NCBI GenBank assembly: GCA_009746045.1
Contig: RPFO01000716.1
Span: forward strand, 29,978 to 93,977
DNA from: Mesostigma viride
Taxonomy: Eukaryota; Streptophyta; Mesostigmatophyceae; Mesostigmatales; Mesostigmataceae
Reading direction: 5' to 3'
DNA: 64,000 nucleotides
Below the pieces are notes generated by a model, which made no database searches, was not told the DNA's origin, and worked only from the letters and a program-made list of their open reading frames with translations. Position numbers and translations under genes: made by a program. Positions 24,601-35,574 of the stretch are shown piece after piece. Each line of letters opens with the position of its first letter. Position 1 is the first letter of the stretch.

Positions 24601-25754
24601 AAGAAAATCAAAATATGACATGCCATTACTCATATGGTATACTGACGACCAAGAAAGCAGTAATTTCCTACCTGTATTTTACCAATGCTATACATCTGGC
24701 CACCCCTGACCTACGAAAATCACGCATCATCATTATGAGCAACATTCTGAACCGTTACAAGCCGCGAGACGCAAAATTCCCTTGATAACGGCACGCTAGC
24801 AGCCATATCTAGTTACGCGCGCGCGCGAGTGAAAATTTCCCGCCAAAGTCACGTGATACTTTCTCAATACACGTTGTAATTACCAGGCTATGGCGAATAT
24901 TACCCCCAAACCTATGCATCACCTTCGTCCCTAAGTGTCCCCGGACCCACCGGACACGTGGCATCCGCCAGAAGTGGCGCGGCGCCACTGGCGCGGCGCC
25001 ATTTTTGGCGGGGAGTCAAATGTTATGTTATAACATAACATTTACGGACTATGGGATGGCCTTACATTGTAGCTAGCCAAAAGTATGAAAATATTGAATA
25101 ATGAAGCGACAAGGGCGGCTGGCCAAGCTTGCATGGGATGTTCCTCGGTTTCCAAATACTGCATCCGCGTCACCCCTCCCCCACCAAAAAAACACGGCTG
25201 GCTCGAGAGCATGTCGTTGAAGGCCTTTAAGCGCGTTTATGATTGGTTTGCTGGCAGACTGCAACCTGACATGTTACCTATTACCTTTTACTCTTGCCTT
25301 GTAAGAACAATTCGACCATCAGCTCTGACCTAGTCCCTGTTATGTCATACTCGAGCTAAATTCAGGGTGGAACAGCTGGGCCTTTCACGCACAGATTTTG
25401 AAGAAAGTATAGGTTCAAGGGGAAGGATAGCTGATGTGTTTAGCAGAAAGCAAATTCTGATAGCCTTGTCAATGCTCAGAAAATTGATGGCCTTCTGTCT
25501 AACACTGTGCATGGGTTAACGAGTCTGCTGGCGTTGCCTCCTGGCATCATGACGTCTGCACAGATGGCTTTGTCCTGGACACAAACACCAATACCTGGGA
25601 GAAGGTCTTTGCTGGTGGGGAGAACGGCCCGTCGGTGCGTGGTTGGCATTCCATAGGTGCCTGCCAAGTTGGTGGCAAGGACCAAGTATATCTCTTTGGG
25701 GGGCTCAGCCCAGAAAACGAGCGCCTGGGAGACCTATGGGTCTGGGAGGCATAA
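18614..25754 (+). CDS. Kelch-repeat protein, 348 residues, five exons
   Basis: Exons 18614-18742, 20417-20625, 21345-21788, 22986-23059, 25564-25754 (TAA). Phases 0, 2, 2 and 1 fit, and all introns are GT-AG. Six kelch blades can be followed: SSHSVTCAGSSVYVIGGENA; LGHGAAAVQRDG then VIFGGREGG; SYHAMASVGPRVYIFGGCG with RLNDLFCLDT; GGSCIVAM with YVVYGFCGKQLGDVWVYDT; SVFGSARL then RRIFVFAGEEEASALGHEGA; GWHSIGACQV with VYLFGGLSPENERLGDLWVW. The closest kind is the plant kelch family that includes nitrile-specifier-like and galactose oxidase/kelch superfamily proteins. The start is the ATG before APAWKKVDAKG, which is where such proteins begin. No signal peptide, so probably cytosolic. The molecular role is not known from the sequence. 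Confidence 0.92.
19257..19556. repeat. 52-bp tandem repeat in kelch intron 1
   Basis: TATCCATGAGGC (or TATCAATGAGGC) starts at 19271, 19323, 19375, 19427, 19479 and 19531, exactly 52 bp apart. Each unit includes ACCAGCGCAGGCCTTCGTAC. No unique spacers, so not a CRISPR array. Confidence 0.95.
21150..21344 (+). repeat. ~56-bp tandem repeat ending at the exon-3 acceptor of the kelch gene
   Basis: GAAACCACT or GAAACTGCT occurs at 21154, 21207, 21263 and 21319. The last unit ends in CCCACGCAG, the functional acceptor; the earlier units have CAAACGCACCCC in the same place. Confidence 0.85.
23097..23250. repeat. (CCCG)n array in kelch intron 4
   Basis: About 150 bp of CCCG/CCCA/CCTG tetramers shortly after the exon-4 donor. 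The minus strand is G-rich with regular GGG runs. Proline/arginine-rich frames here are artefacts. Confidence 0.93.
24973..25043. repeat. Cluster of palindromes in kelch intron 4
   Basis: GTGGCGCGGCGCCAC and TGGCGCGGCGCCA follow one another from about 24975. A perfect 26-bp palindrome of A/T-rich sequence sits at 25018-25043, with centre GTTATAAC. May be the end of an unrecognised transposon. Confidence 0.7.
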
Positions 25755-26060
25755 ACCTGTTGATGCCTAGGCCGCTAGCTGGTAGCCAAGGCACCCGTCA
25801 TGGAAATAGTTTAAGCGTATGAATGAATAAATAGGGATTGATAATTAAATAGTTAATCATTAAACACGCTCTCCCGTTGGGGAGTCCCGGAGCACAACAA
25901 TACAGAGTTAAACGTGCTTTTCATCCCTGTATGTTACACGTGCGACGCAGTCACGTGTAGATTAAATTAACTAATGTTGCACACTGGGAAGGGGGCAAAG
26001 ACACCCGTCTTCCAACATGCCCGGAGGCAAGCCACAGCTGCAATTTTTAATTAATTAATC
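25755..26060 (-). mobile_element. Family-B 3' end fragment
   Basis: Contains CTCCCGTTGGGGAGTCCCGG followed by GAGCACAACAATACAGAGTT and, further on, CACCCGTCTTCCAACATGCC. The same run is seen at 31283-31445. A partial family-A hairpin (CACGTGCGACGCAGTCACGTG-like) lies at 25935-25960 and a TTAATTAATTAA tail at 26048-26068. Confidence 0.65.
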
Positions 26061-26069
26061 AATTAATAG

Positions 26070-27125
26070 GTGCTTTACAATAAGTGTGTGCAGGCTCTAA
26101 CAGTTGAGCCACACCCTCAAAATCATTTGTACAAGTCATTGTCAATTTAGGCCAGTTCACCATGCTGGGGCCCAGCACATGCCCCCTTGTTGGTCCAATC
26201 TTGTCCCCAACTGCAGCGAGGGTGGGTGGGTGGGAGCTGCAAAAAGGCCTCCCTACGTTCACCACACCGCTCTAAATAATTAATTAATGGAAATGTGACT
26301 GCGTCACGTGACACCACTCTAAGTACGGTGTGAACACATGTGAAAATGAAAAACAAAGCATATGTCTCAAGGTGCCGCGCCCCCCTCAATCAAGGGCGGG
26401 CACGGTTGCCAGTAGGCACTAGTATGTACCGGCGCGACGCCAGTCCCCTTCTCTCTGAAGTGAGACAACTACTGTATGCCTGGACGCATGGCGATCCAAC
26501 GTCGTGGAAGAACTAGGGTAGTTGTCTGAGAGGAAAGACGCGAAGGCCGCGGGAGCCGCGTGGCTATCGCCTATCTCTAGGAAGACCTGCATGGAGGGAG
26601 ACAGAGGGTAACAAGAAAGGTTGATAGGGAAAACACACACACACACATACACACACACACACCAACAACAACAAAAAAAAACCAACAAAAACTGACTAAG
26701 AAGGAAAAGAGGGAACGCATACACACCTACACAAAGGGGCTTAAAGAAAAGGTAAGGAGTCCTAGTCCTATGTAACAACAAGCACCTTACATTAATTAAT
26801 TAATTTTAAACTCGTGCTCCCGTTGGGGAGTCACGGAGCACCGAAGTGCTTTTAATCCCTGTGTGTGCACAACAGGAAGAAAGGGCAGAGACCCTTACAT
26901 GGTGTAGGTGACGTACGGTAGAGCTACGATACAGGCGGCAGATCGGCCCCCTAATTGAGCCCGCCGCAACATAACTATAAAATGAGCAGATAGCTCAAAA
27001 TATAGGTGCTGAAGCTAAGGTCCATTGGAGTGCCTTCGTACCAGAGAAACTAAATTATTACATAAGTGTGTGCAGGCTTTAACAGTTGAGCCTAGCCACA
27101 CCCTCAAAATCATTAATTAATTAAT
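26070..27125 (-). repeat. Family-C dispersed repeat carrying three later insertions
   Basis: The parts at about 26240-26450, 26755-26795 and 26900-27000 match, in reverse, the uninterrupted 30145-30480 segment. Relative to that copy this one has gained a ~36-bp family-A end near 26276-26313, about 300 bp near 26449-26755, and a family-B end near 26795-26903. Confidence 0.8.
26795..26903 (-). mobile_element. Short family-B 3' end insertion with target duplication
   Basis: ATTAATTAATTAATTTT tail, then the hairpin region GTGCTCCCGTTGGGGAGTCA, then CGGAGCACCGAAGTGC and about 60 bp more. It is bounded by CCTTACAT on both sides. The empty site at about 30250 (reversed) has one CTTACAT. Confidence 0.8.
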
Positions 27126-27183
27126 TCATCAATTCATTAATTAGACTCGTGCTCCCGTTGGGGAGTCACGGAGCATTAACCCC
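27126..27183 (-). mobile_element. Family-B 3' end fragment before the GGAT array
   Basis: AATTCATTAATTAGACTCGTG and the family-B hairpin, then GAGCATTAACCCC directly joined to the GGAT array. The same join is seen at 57443-57500. Confidence 0.75.
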
Positions 27184-27866
27184 GATGGATGGATGGATGG
27201 ATGGATGGATGGATGGATGGATGGATGGATGGATGGATGGATGGATGGATGGATGGATGGATGGATGGATGGATGGATGGATGGATGGATGGATGGATGG
27301 ATGGATGGATGGATGGATGGATGGATGGATGGATGGATGGATGGATGGATGGATGGATGGATGGATGGATGGATGGATGGATGGATGGATGGATGGATGG
27401 ATGGATGGATGGATGGATGGATGGATGGATGGATGGATGGATGGATGGATGGATGGATGGATGGATGGATGGATGGATGGATGGATGGATGGATGGATGG
27501 ATGGATGGATGGATGGATGGATGGATGGATGGATGGATGGATGGATGGATGGATGGATGGATGGATGGATGGATGGATGGATGGATGGATGGATGGATGG
27601 ATGGATGGATGGATGGATGGATGGATGGATGGATGGATGGATGGATGGATGGATGGATGGATGGATGGATGGATGGATGGATGGATGGATGGATGGATGG
27701 ATGGATGGATGGATGGATGGATGGATGGATGGATGGATGGATGGATGGATGGATGGATGGATGGATGGATGGATGGATGGATGGATGGATGGATGGATGG
27801 ATGGATGGATGGATGGATGGATGGATGGATGGATGGATGGATGGATGGATGGATGGATGGATGGAT
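27184..27866. repeat. (GGAT)n microsatellite, about 170 copies
   Basis: A perfect, uninterrupted GGAT tetramer array of about 683 bp. All its open frames (Met-Asp-Gly-Trp repeats) are artefacts. At 57498-57510 the same flanks hold only about three copies. In family D the tetramer is the 3' tail, so this array may be an expanded retrotransposon tail. Confidence 0.98.
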
Positions 27867-28303
27867 TAATTAATTAATTTATTTATTTATTTATTAATAG
27901 ACACGTGACTGCGTCACGTGAGCATAAGCCCTCAGTGGGAGGGGAACATGGGATGGAATGGATTAATTAATTAATTAATTAATTAATAGACACGTGACTG
28001 CGTCACGTGAGCATGAGTCCTCAGTGGGAGGGGAACATGGGATGGAATGGATGGTATAAGCTATCGAGGTCCTAGTTACAGGGGTGTGGGCACCGCGGCC
28101 CGAATCGCTATGAATGCCATACTTGGTCACACGCGGAGCCCCCACAGGCTTGGGGGTGGTCTCCTTCATCACTACTTGCCATCTATCCTTGCGCACCATC
28201 TGCCTCCATATTACAGACAAACCAGGCGGGCTGCCCGGGTGTGAGCCCGTCACGTCTAGTGTAGCACATGTCCATGCCGAGTCTGTCACGAAAAGTCCAC
28301 GGG
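27867..28303 (-). mobile_element. Two adjacent family-A 3' ends, minus strand
   Basis: First copy: a TTAATTAA/TTTATTTATTTA tail, hairpin CACGTGACTGCGTCACGTG, then sequence cut at GGATGGAATGG (27961). Second copy: a new TTAATTAA tail at 27962-27987, the same hairpin, then a longer body to the RT C-terminal codons (DRLGMDMC region) ending near 28303 at TCCACGG. The second tail abuts the cut end of the first. Confidence 0.85.
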
Positions 28304-29270
28304 ATGGATGGATGGATGGATGGATGCATGGGTGCAAACAGTCCTACCGGTCTAATCTATCTACATCAGCTACCTACAACATCTATCTAACAGCATCACG
28401 AACTACAACATCTATCTAAACAGCATCACGCTACCCTAGGGGAGCTGTCTGGCGTGCCTCCCGCGGGTTTGCACACGCGGGCGCTTTCCCACAGGAGGGG
28501 GCTCGTTGTCCTCTATGACCTGGGCCCGCTTGGCCTTGTCCATCATCTTCTTCCGGCAAATCACGGAGAGGCCTAGGCCCCCCATGTCCTCTACTAGCTG
28601 TTCTTTGAAGGTGCGGGCCTTGCGGCGTCTAACATCACGGGGCCCGGCCCACGTCAGGAGGTGCCGGCCAGGCTGAGCTGGTCCCAGTCCCGCGGGGGGG
28701 CCACCTGAGGTGTCTACCTGGTTGGTGCGAGCTAGGTGCCCTGGCTAGCTGCAGGCGCCGCTGCTTAATGGTGCTGGTGATATATGGCATGCCCTGGTAC
28801 AGGTCCTCATGGCAGACATGAGCAGCATATCCTACGCTGAAAATGGATCGCAGCAATGATGTTGGTGACCGCGCCGTCCAACTTGAGGGCCAGGTCGGCG
28901 GTGAGGGTCCACGTCTCGGCCCCATACGTGAGAACAGGAAGGACGAAGACAGGTCCTGTTTCCGTCCGTCGATCTTGCCCAGGGGCTTGCGCCACAGGGC
29001 CCGGTACTGGCGTAAAGCATGCCAGGCGAGGGAGATGCGATGGTCCACATCAACCTCGCAGCTGCGAAGCAGCTGAGGCTGCCCAGCAGCTTGACGCGGT
29101 CCCGATACAGGACTCGAGAGCCGTCTAGGAGATAGAGGGGTGGCGGTGAGTGGGTGAGCCCAACCGCCAGGGCCTCTGTCTTCTTGCTGACCTCAAGCCC
29201 CACTGCACGTACGGGCCTCGATAGCCAGGCAGTCTGAAGCCATGTCTGCACGTGCTCAAAATCATTGTAC
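28304..29270 (-). pseudogene. Family-D non-LTR RT fragment with (CATC)n tail
   Basis: The minus strand encodes the RT C-terminal half: EHVQTWL, AVGLEVSKKTEALAVG, LLDGSRVLYRDRVKLLGS, LTYGAETWTLTADLALKLDG, and a basic C-terminus. Frames change several times (near 29080 and 28980), so it is not functional. The 3' UTR ends in GACTGTTTGCACCCATGCATCC and a CATC tail at 28305-28326. The 5' side is truncated near 29270. Confidence 0.8.
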
Positions 29271-30144
29271 AAGTCATTGTCAAGTTAGGCCAGTTCACCG
29301 CTTGCTGGGGCCCAGCACATGCCCCCTTGGTCCAATCTTGTCCCACCATGATCTCCATCTCTGGCCACCCAGGCCGTTTCCAGCCCTGGTGGTAGGAACG
29401 CAACCACTTGGAATGCTGGGCTCTTGTTGGCATGATGATGCCCCCCCTCCCGCCCCCGTGTGGCCGCTACGGTTTCCCGGCGGACGCAGGGCGGAGCCAC
29501 ACATTGCGTTCCCCTTATTAGAGGGGCGCATCCCAGTGCTGCCACTTTAGGACTTATGCCACCTGAGGACGTCTCCAGCCAGCTCACCCAATGAACCACC
29601 AGCATCAGCCCGGCACCGGCAAAGCCCCTGGGCTTCCCCGAGGGTAGGGCCACTGCCACTGGCTCTATATCACCCCCATCGCGATGATGATGATGGCAGC
29701 CTGCGGACCTCCTATGTAGCGCCAAGGGCTCACCATCACCATGGTGTCATGAGCCTTGAGGCAGCCGCAGCCGAGTCGACTGCTTTATTATGGTTTATAC
29801 TTTGTCGTCAGAAAGCAACAAACGTGAAAACGCTAGCTACCCAAATCTGAGATTCCGCGGAACACAGAAAGTAAGAAAGCCTAGAAGCTATGTACCAGCA
29901 AGGAATCGAACATGGGACCTTTGGCACGATTTCGCGGCTGTGTGAGTCTCCTGATCCGAAGGCATCTCACTTCACGTTTCGAAACAGCCCAACTGCGAAA
30001 AATCTCTTTACCGGAGAGGGGTGCCAGTATGTCCGATATTGCTGAATCTATAGAAGATTACTCACCACTAGACCTAAGTGCGCAGGAGTACTACGCACGG
30101 ACCTACGCGATGTGAGTATGGTATATTATACTGACGTGTTTAAA
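29271..30144. other. Repetitive spacer, no gene seen
   Basis: 29271-29340 matches 26110-26200 (CAGTTCACC with GGGGCCCAGCACATGCCCCC). The rest has only short frames. 29900-29930 holds GGAATCGAACATGGGACC, a tRNA B-box-like sequence on the minus strand, without a foldable tRNA around it. Confidence 0.5.
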
Positions 30145-30480
30145 ATTTTGAGCTATCTGCTCATTTTATAGTTAATAATGTTGCGGCGGGCTCAAAGGGG
30201 GCCGATCTGCCGCCTGTAGCGTAGCTCTACCGTACGTCACCTACTACACCATGTAAGCCATGAGGTGCTTGTTGTTACATACTAAGGACTAGACTAGAAG
30301 GGGACCGGCGTTGCGCCGGTACTAGTGCCTATACTGGCAACCGTGCCCCCCCGATTGAGGGGGGCGCGGCACCTTGAGACATGTGCTTTGTTTTCATTTT
30401 CACACCGTACTTAGAGTGGTGTGGTGAACGTAGGGAGGCCTTTTTGCAGCTCGTAACTTTCCAATGTGAGGAAAGGTGGG
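30145..30480 (+). repeat. Family-C repeat, uninterrupted copy
   Basis: Reverse-oriented counterpart of 26240-27000. It lacks the three insertions there and so serves as an empty-site reference. Confidence 0.8.
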
Positions 30481-31282
30481 CTGGCCGCTATGGGGGCCGC
30501 TTTGCAACCACTATGGCTGTTACGCCCCGCAGACTGTTAGTCGACGCTCCCAGCCTCCCCGTGTTACGGAGAGGTGACCTGCTGTTTTTCGAAATATTGG
30601 TGAAGGGTTGTAGTGCTGGTCCTACATAGGGTGCTCCCCCATGGCGCCCTGGGGTGCGCCGACCGGGCTCCAGTTGGGAGCCCGTAGTCAGCCTTGAATT
30701 TCGATTGTCAATTAGGAAGAGGGAAGGCGGTTTCCAGAGAAGGTGGGTTAAACTTGGCGTTAAACCAAAATTTGGCGGAGATTTCTGCGAAAGGACAGCA
30801 CGAGAGTGGCGATTCCTGAAGGAAGCGCTAGACTTGCCTAGCTCGAGTAAAAAAGTGTCCGCCTGAGATTTTTATCCCTGTTACTAGCGGAGTGCACGAG
30901 GGAAGCAGGGCGTTATTCATATAGATTGGGGTCAAAAGAGACTTAAGAGGCCGATCGAGGAGGGTGCGCCAATTACATATGGCAGCGGCTGCCGTGGGTC
31001 GGGGGGGTCCTGTCGGCATGGGGAGGGCGGCAGGCGCCCTGTACCCTCTTGGCACTCCGCGGCGAGCAGGCCCCTTCTTCCCTTGGCGATTATTATTAAG
31101 GGATTATCAATATTAAGGGAGAGGTGGATCGAAGCCGCGGTAAACCGTGGGTATTCATGCGCATTTATGAAGTCTCTTAATGAAAAATGCTACATGGCCT
31201 CAGCCGGCGCAAGCCTGGAAAAAATTTTGTGGTGTGTATGGAACCCAGCAGTGAGGTCAGGGGCTGTTTTAAAAAAATGCAT
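30481..31282. other. No gene seen
   Basis: About 800 bp of single-copy-looking sequence with short frames on both strands and no recognisable motif. Confidence 0.5.
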
Positions 31283-31450
31283 ACGCGCTCCTGTTGGGGA
31301 GTCACTGAGCACAATAATACAGAGTTAACCCAGAATTACAATAGTACAGAGTTAAAGTGCTTTTCGATCATCGCTGCATGTATGTTGCACCCTGCGAAGG
31401 GGCAGAGACACCCGTCTTCCCTCATGCCCGGAGGCAAGCCACTGTCAGCT
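31283..31450 (-). mobile_element. Family-B related 3' end
   Basis: CTCCTGTTGGGGAGTCACTG, a GAGCACAATAATACAGAGTT block with a duplicated ACAGAGTT, and CACCCGTCTTCCCTCATGCC, as at 25868-26030. Confidence 0.65.
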
Positions 31451-31779
31451 GCAATCGAAACTACTCACGAGGAGAGTGCAAAGAGTCTGGCATAACTGTG
31501 GGTGCTCTAATGCTGAAATGACAGTGTGTGGGTAACATGGCGGGGGCATTGTCTGCATGGCACAATAAAACTGTATCGACTGAAGTGTGTGGGTAGACCT
31601 GCGGGTGCATAGGCTGAAAAACTGAAGGTAGCCGCTAGTATGCTGTCTCAGAGCCATAATGCTCGGTAGACGGCCTAGCCTAGTTGCTCTACAGTTTGTA
31701 CATAGCGGATTGCTCTATGGTTGCCCCACTGCCAGCATAGCTATGCCCGGCGCCTTGCATCGCACGTTCGCTCATGCAC

Positions 31780-31965
31780 GCCACCACAGCCACGCAATGC
31801 TCACACGGGTCTTATTGCACCCACAGCTAGGCATGCCGGGTCCCGTTTCGCGGGTCCGATTGTGCACCCCATGTGGCATGCCACTGGCACTTTGGTTGGT
31901 GCTCGATCGATCCGTGACTCCCCAACAGTAACGGGAGCACATGTTTAATTAATTAATTGATTAAT
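31780..31965 (+). mobile_element. Family-B 3' end with TTAA tail, plus strand
   Basis: TTATTGCACCCACAG and GGCATGCC blocks as at 35795-35870, then the hairpin GTGACTCCCCAACAGTAACG (three bases inserted in the loop), and a TTTAATTAATTAATTGATTA tail. Confidence 0.75.
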
Positions 31966-32267
31966 GCTGAGCCATACAAGGCGCTAGTAGAGTATGTGAG
32001 GTCGCAATTTACATTGCCCCACCCGGCAGGTTGTATGTAGCTCAGAATGCGCCTCTAAGGACTCAGGGATATGCATTACATACTCACACCTCACACACTT
32101 TTTTTTCTGTTTGTTGCAAGGGGTTTCCATCCCCCACCTCGTTTTCTTTTTATTTTTTACTTCACTTTTTCTTCTTGTCATTCTATTCATTCAACCATTT
32201 TTTATTCTCGTGTACATTATTAAGGTATATTAAATTCATATCTCATACCCCAACGAGCTACCGCCAT

Positions 32268-33967
32268 TCACCGAGCTCGAGCTGGGCACCGCCGCCAAGC
32301 AACTCCACTTCTACGCCGCCGTTGGACCTGCATGACCAGCTCCCCGCCCCGGTGATTAAGCTGACGGCGCTCACGGGGTTCCTGCTTGACGTCTGCAACC
32401 GGATCCTGCTTGCCGACGCGCCGCCGATTGCTGAGTGGCAGCACAGCTACCGTATTATGCTGTACAAAAACAAAGTATTATGCTGTACAAAAACAAAGGT
32501 TCCCCTGACGACCCCGCCAACTACCGAGGAGTCTGCATTGATCAAGAGCGCCGCACTCAAGTTGTTCATGCGCATGATCCTCAACCGCCTTCGTTCTGCT
32601 CTCGACCGTCACCTTGGGGAAAGTCAAATGGGCTTTCGTCCTGGGCGCAACACTGTCAAGGCCATCTTCGTTGCGCGTTGATCGCCTCTTCGAGGAAATC
32701 GCTCTCTTGCAACCTGGTGAGTTTCCCGCCATCCTGATCTCGATCGTCGACTTCATCAAGGCTTTTGATTCTGTCCTCTGGGACGCTCTATGGGCTGTAC
32801 TTGCTCGCACTCGCGTCCCCACTCCCCTGATTACTGTCATCCGCACGCTGTATGAGGGGCCGACCACTTCGGTGCGCACTTAACACGGCTTTACCCCGCC
32901 ATGCCCACTGCAGACCGGCGTCTGGCAGGGTTGCGTCCTGTCGCCGTACCTGTTTATTATTGTAGTGGATTATGTTATGCGCCAGGCACGTGCTCGCTTT
33001 GCTATAGCATTGCAGGCCGTGCCCCTGGCCTAGCGATCACGAACGAGCTTGGACTGAAGGGGGGCCGACTAACAAGCAGAATTTACTAGCTGACCTCATT
33101 GATGCCGACGACATCACGCTCATCGAGAAGCCGGAGTCTGCCCAACTTTGGCTGGACTGCCTCAGTGGCGCTCGAGGCTCGGGCGGTTGGTCTAGAAATC
33201 AGCCCCAAAACGGAGGCCCTGGCCCTCGGCATCATTGGCAGGGCCCCCACCCACACTCCGTGCCTCTACTATACTGTACTAAGAGGCGCGCCTCTTAGAC
33301 GACACCGCGGTCAACTACCCTACTTCAGGCCACTTCAAGCTGCTCGGCAGTTGGCTTCCCGACTGCGAGGACGACCTGACGACACGGATCGGCATGGCGT
33401 GGGCGCAACGTACTCCATGACCACCGCCGCTGGTGGAGCAACCCCGCCCTACCCCGGATCATCAAGCGTGACCTCTTCAAGGTCGTCATTCTGACGATCC
33501 TGACCTACGGCGCCGAGACCTGACGCAGGAGCTGGATCGAGCAACGACTCGACGGCGCCGTCACCAAGATGCTGCGCAAGGCCCTAGTTAACATCCTTAA
33601 GTTTGCATATTATAGTAATGAGGATTTGTACGCTGATTTGCCCTATGTTTCCCACATTATTAGGCACAGGCGCCTGGGCCTAGCCGGGCACCTGGCCCGC
33701 ACAGATCAGGTAGACACGTCAGATAGACTAGCTGCCGGCACCAAGCCCGCCCAGCCTGGGCGATATGTCCTCACCTGGCGTGCCCCAGGCCGCGCGCAGC
33801 AGGGCCGCCACCCGTGGACTTTTCGTGATAGACTTGGCATGGACATGTGCTACACTAGTAGACGTGACGGGCTCACACCCGGGCAGCCTCGATCCTGGTT
33901 TGTCTGTAATATGGAGGCAGATGGTGCGCAAGGATAGATGGCAAGTAGTGATGAAGGAGACCACCAT
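32268..33967 (+). pseudogene. Family-A non-LTR retrotransposon, RT body
   Basis: Successive plus-strand frames encode CNRILLADAPPIAEWQHSYR, YRGVCIDQ, HLGESQMGFRPGRNTVKAIF, VDFIKAFDSVLWDALWA (motif A), QTGVWQGCVLSPYLFIIVVD (motif B), DADDITLIEKPES (motif C, YADD-equivalent changed to DADD), ILTYGAET and RHPWTFRDRLGMDMC. There are at least five frame breaks. A 22-23 bp tandem duplication (TATTATGCTGTACAAAAACA) lies at 32454-32498. The 3' end continues at 36341 after the 33968-36340 insertion. Confidence 0.85.
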
Positions 33968-33976
33968 GCAGTTAGG

Positions 33977-34140
33977 TTAATATTGTGCAGAACCTTTTTG
34001 CCACTTGGCTTCTCAGGTTCCGCACAATATTACCAGCGATAACCACTCGTTGGCACACTCAAGTTCATTCCGGCATCGCTGGTAATATTGTGCGGAACCT
34101 GAGAAGCCAAGTGGCAAAAAGGTTTCCGCACAATATTAAC
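33977..34140. repeat. Foldback end 1 (~164 bp)
   Basis: The left arm TTAATATTGTGC..AACC..TTTTTGCCACTTGG..GGTTCCGCACAATATT is repeated in reverse on the right. Each arm can also fold on itself, because GGAACC/GGTTCC and AATATTGTGC/GCACAATATT pair around a ~21-nt loop. Confidence 0.85.
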
Positions 34141-34306
34141 CCTCCTTACTAAAACCTAGCCTCTTGGGGCGAGGACGAATCACTAGGCTCGGAACACCCA
34201 TAGATATGAATATGATCGAATATGAGCGCTCCTGGGCGCAAATATCGATGTATATGAATATGAGCGCTCCTTGGCGCAAATATGATGAGCATATGGACGC
34301 TCCTTG

Positions 34307-35574
34307 CATATGGCCCACCGCCAGCAAACCCATCGCCCAGCGCCTCGCCCGAGCCCAAGAAACCCTGCCACGAACCCAAATGGCGAAAGTACCTACCAGA
34401 TTTCGAAAGCTTTTCTTTCACCAACTGGCTGGAACTGACCAAAGACGAATGCGCCGAAATAGTGCGTTTCTTATCACAGGAACGCAAGCTCCATGGGGCC
34501 GTAGGGCCCATCCCCGCCGACGACCTGGAGAGGTTCCTTGCCAGGCCAGAGCTCAACCACCGCATCGCCATCATGTGCAGCTACTTCCAGCTACATATGA
34601 GCAGAATTGTCGCCAGGATCCGCACCCCAGCCCAGCCTGCGCGGCCGACAGCCACATCGGCTTCCTCCCTCTGCAAGGATGACATCCGAGCAGTGCTGGA
34701 GGAGCACGTGACCAGGCCGGTTGGCTGAGAAGCTGACCTCGCTGAACACGACGCTCAACACGGTGGAAGCCCGGGTCTCCAACGTGGAAACCAAGGTCGT
34801 CCACAAGCTACAACCCCAGTTCACGGCGCTATACACACCGCGGCGCAGGCTTCGGAAACGCATGCTGCACTTGTCTCTCGCCTTAACCAGGTGGAGGGCA
34901 AGTGTGGCGTGCTCCTGAAGAAGCTTGAGGCCATCACCGCCCACACCGAGGCCCTGGCCACACAGGTCCCCAAGATAGCGGAGCAGACGGCCACCATTGC
35001 ATCCCAGCCACCCCGGCAGGATGCTGGCGACCTCCCGCCGCTCTCCTACGCGTACCTGCTGCGGTCAGCGACCGCCTCCACCACCGACGCCATCGCCACA
35101 AAGCTCCAGGAGCTGGAGGACCACCGCCAGGCCCAGCAAGGGGAGGTCACCGACCGCGCTCGCCGCGAGTGCCGAGTGGTGCTACGTCGCTTCCCCCAGA
35201 AGCCAGGTGAGACGTCAACCTCTCTTGCTGACGAGCTCAAGAACCAGCTTCTTACCCTCATGGGCCTGGTAGGTGAGGTAGAACTGCGTGGGTGCCACCG
35301 CCTTCCCCACTCACGGGACAAGGCGGCTCCCCCACCAGTCCTACTCACCTTCCCCTCCCCTGAGGATAAGCAGCGGTTCCTCTCTCGTCGCAAGCGATTG
35401 CACGACCTCACCTGGACGCTGGATGACGACCTCACCCCCGCTCAGCAACAGCAGCGACGCGACCTGTGGCCGGAATACCTCCGCCATAAGCAGGACCCCC
35501 AGAAGCCCAAGGTGTACTGGAGGGGCGGGGACCTGATGATCAACCACAAGATGTGGACGCCCCCTGCGGGCTAG
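34307..35574 (+). pseudogene. ORF1-like nucleic-acid-binding protein of family B (frame-broken)
   Basis: Three successive frames. The first (to 34728) has KYLPDFESFSFTNWLELTKD and a helical region. The second (34721-34918) has a coiled coil with LNTTLNTVEARVSNVETKVV. The third (34891-35574) has ITAHTEALATQVPKIAEQTA (coiled coil), an RRM-like block RRECRVVLRRFPQKPGE with LTLMGLVGEVELRGCHRLP, VLLTFPSPEDKQRFLSRRKR, and a C-terminal part with LTPAQQQQRRDLWPEYLRHK. Coiled coil, RRM and basic C-terminal domain in that order is the layout of L1 ORF1p. Two frame breaks near 34725 and 34900 suggest decay or assembly error. Confidence 0.8.

Noticed and set aside
27149..27877. Three 226-242 residue Met-Asp-Gly-Trp repeat proteins
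   Set aside because: Translation of the GGAT microsatellite in three frames; tetramer repeats stay open in every frame.
29900..29990. tRNA gene on the minus strand
   Set aside because: A B-box-like element is present, but acceptor and anticodon stems do not pair.
34721..34918. Separate small coiled-coil gene
   Set aside because: It is the middle part of the family-B ORF1 in a shifted frame.
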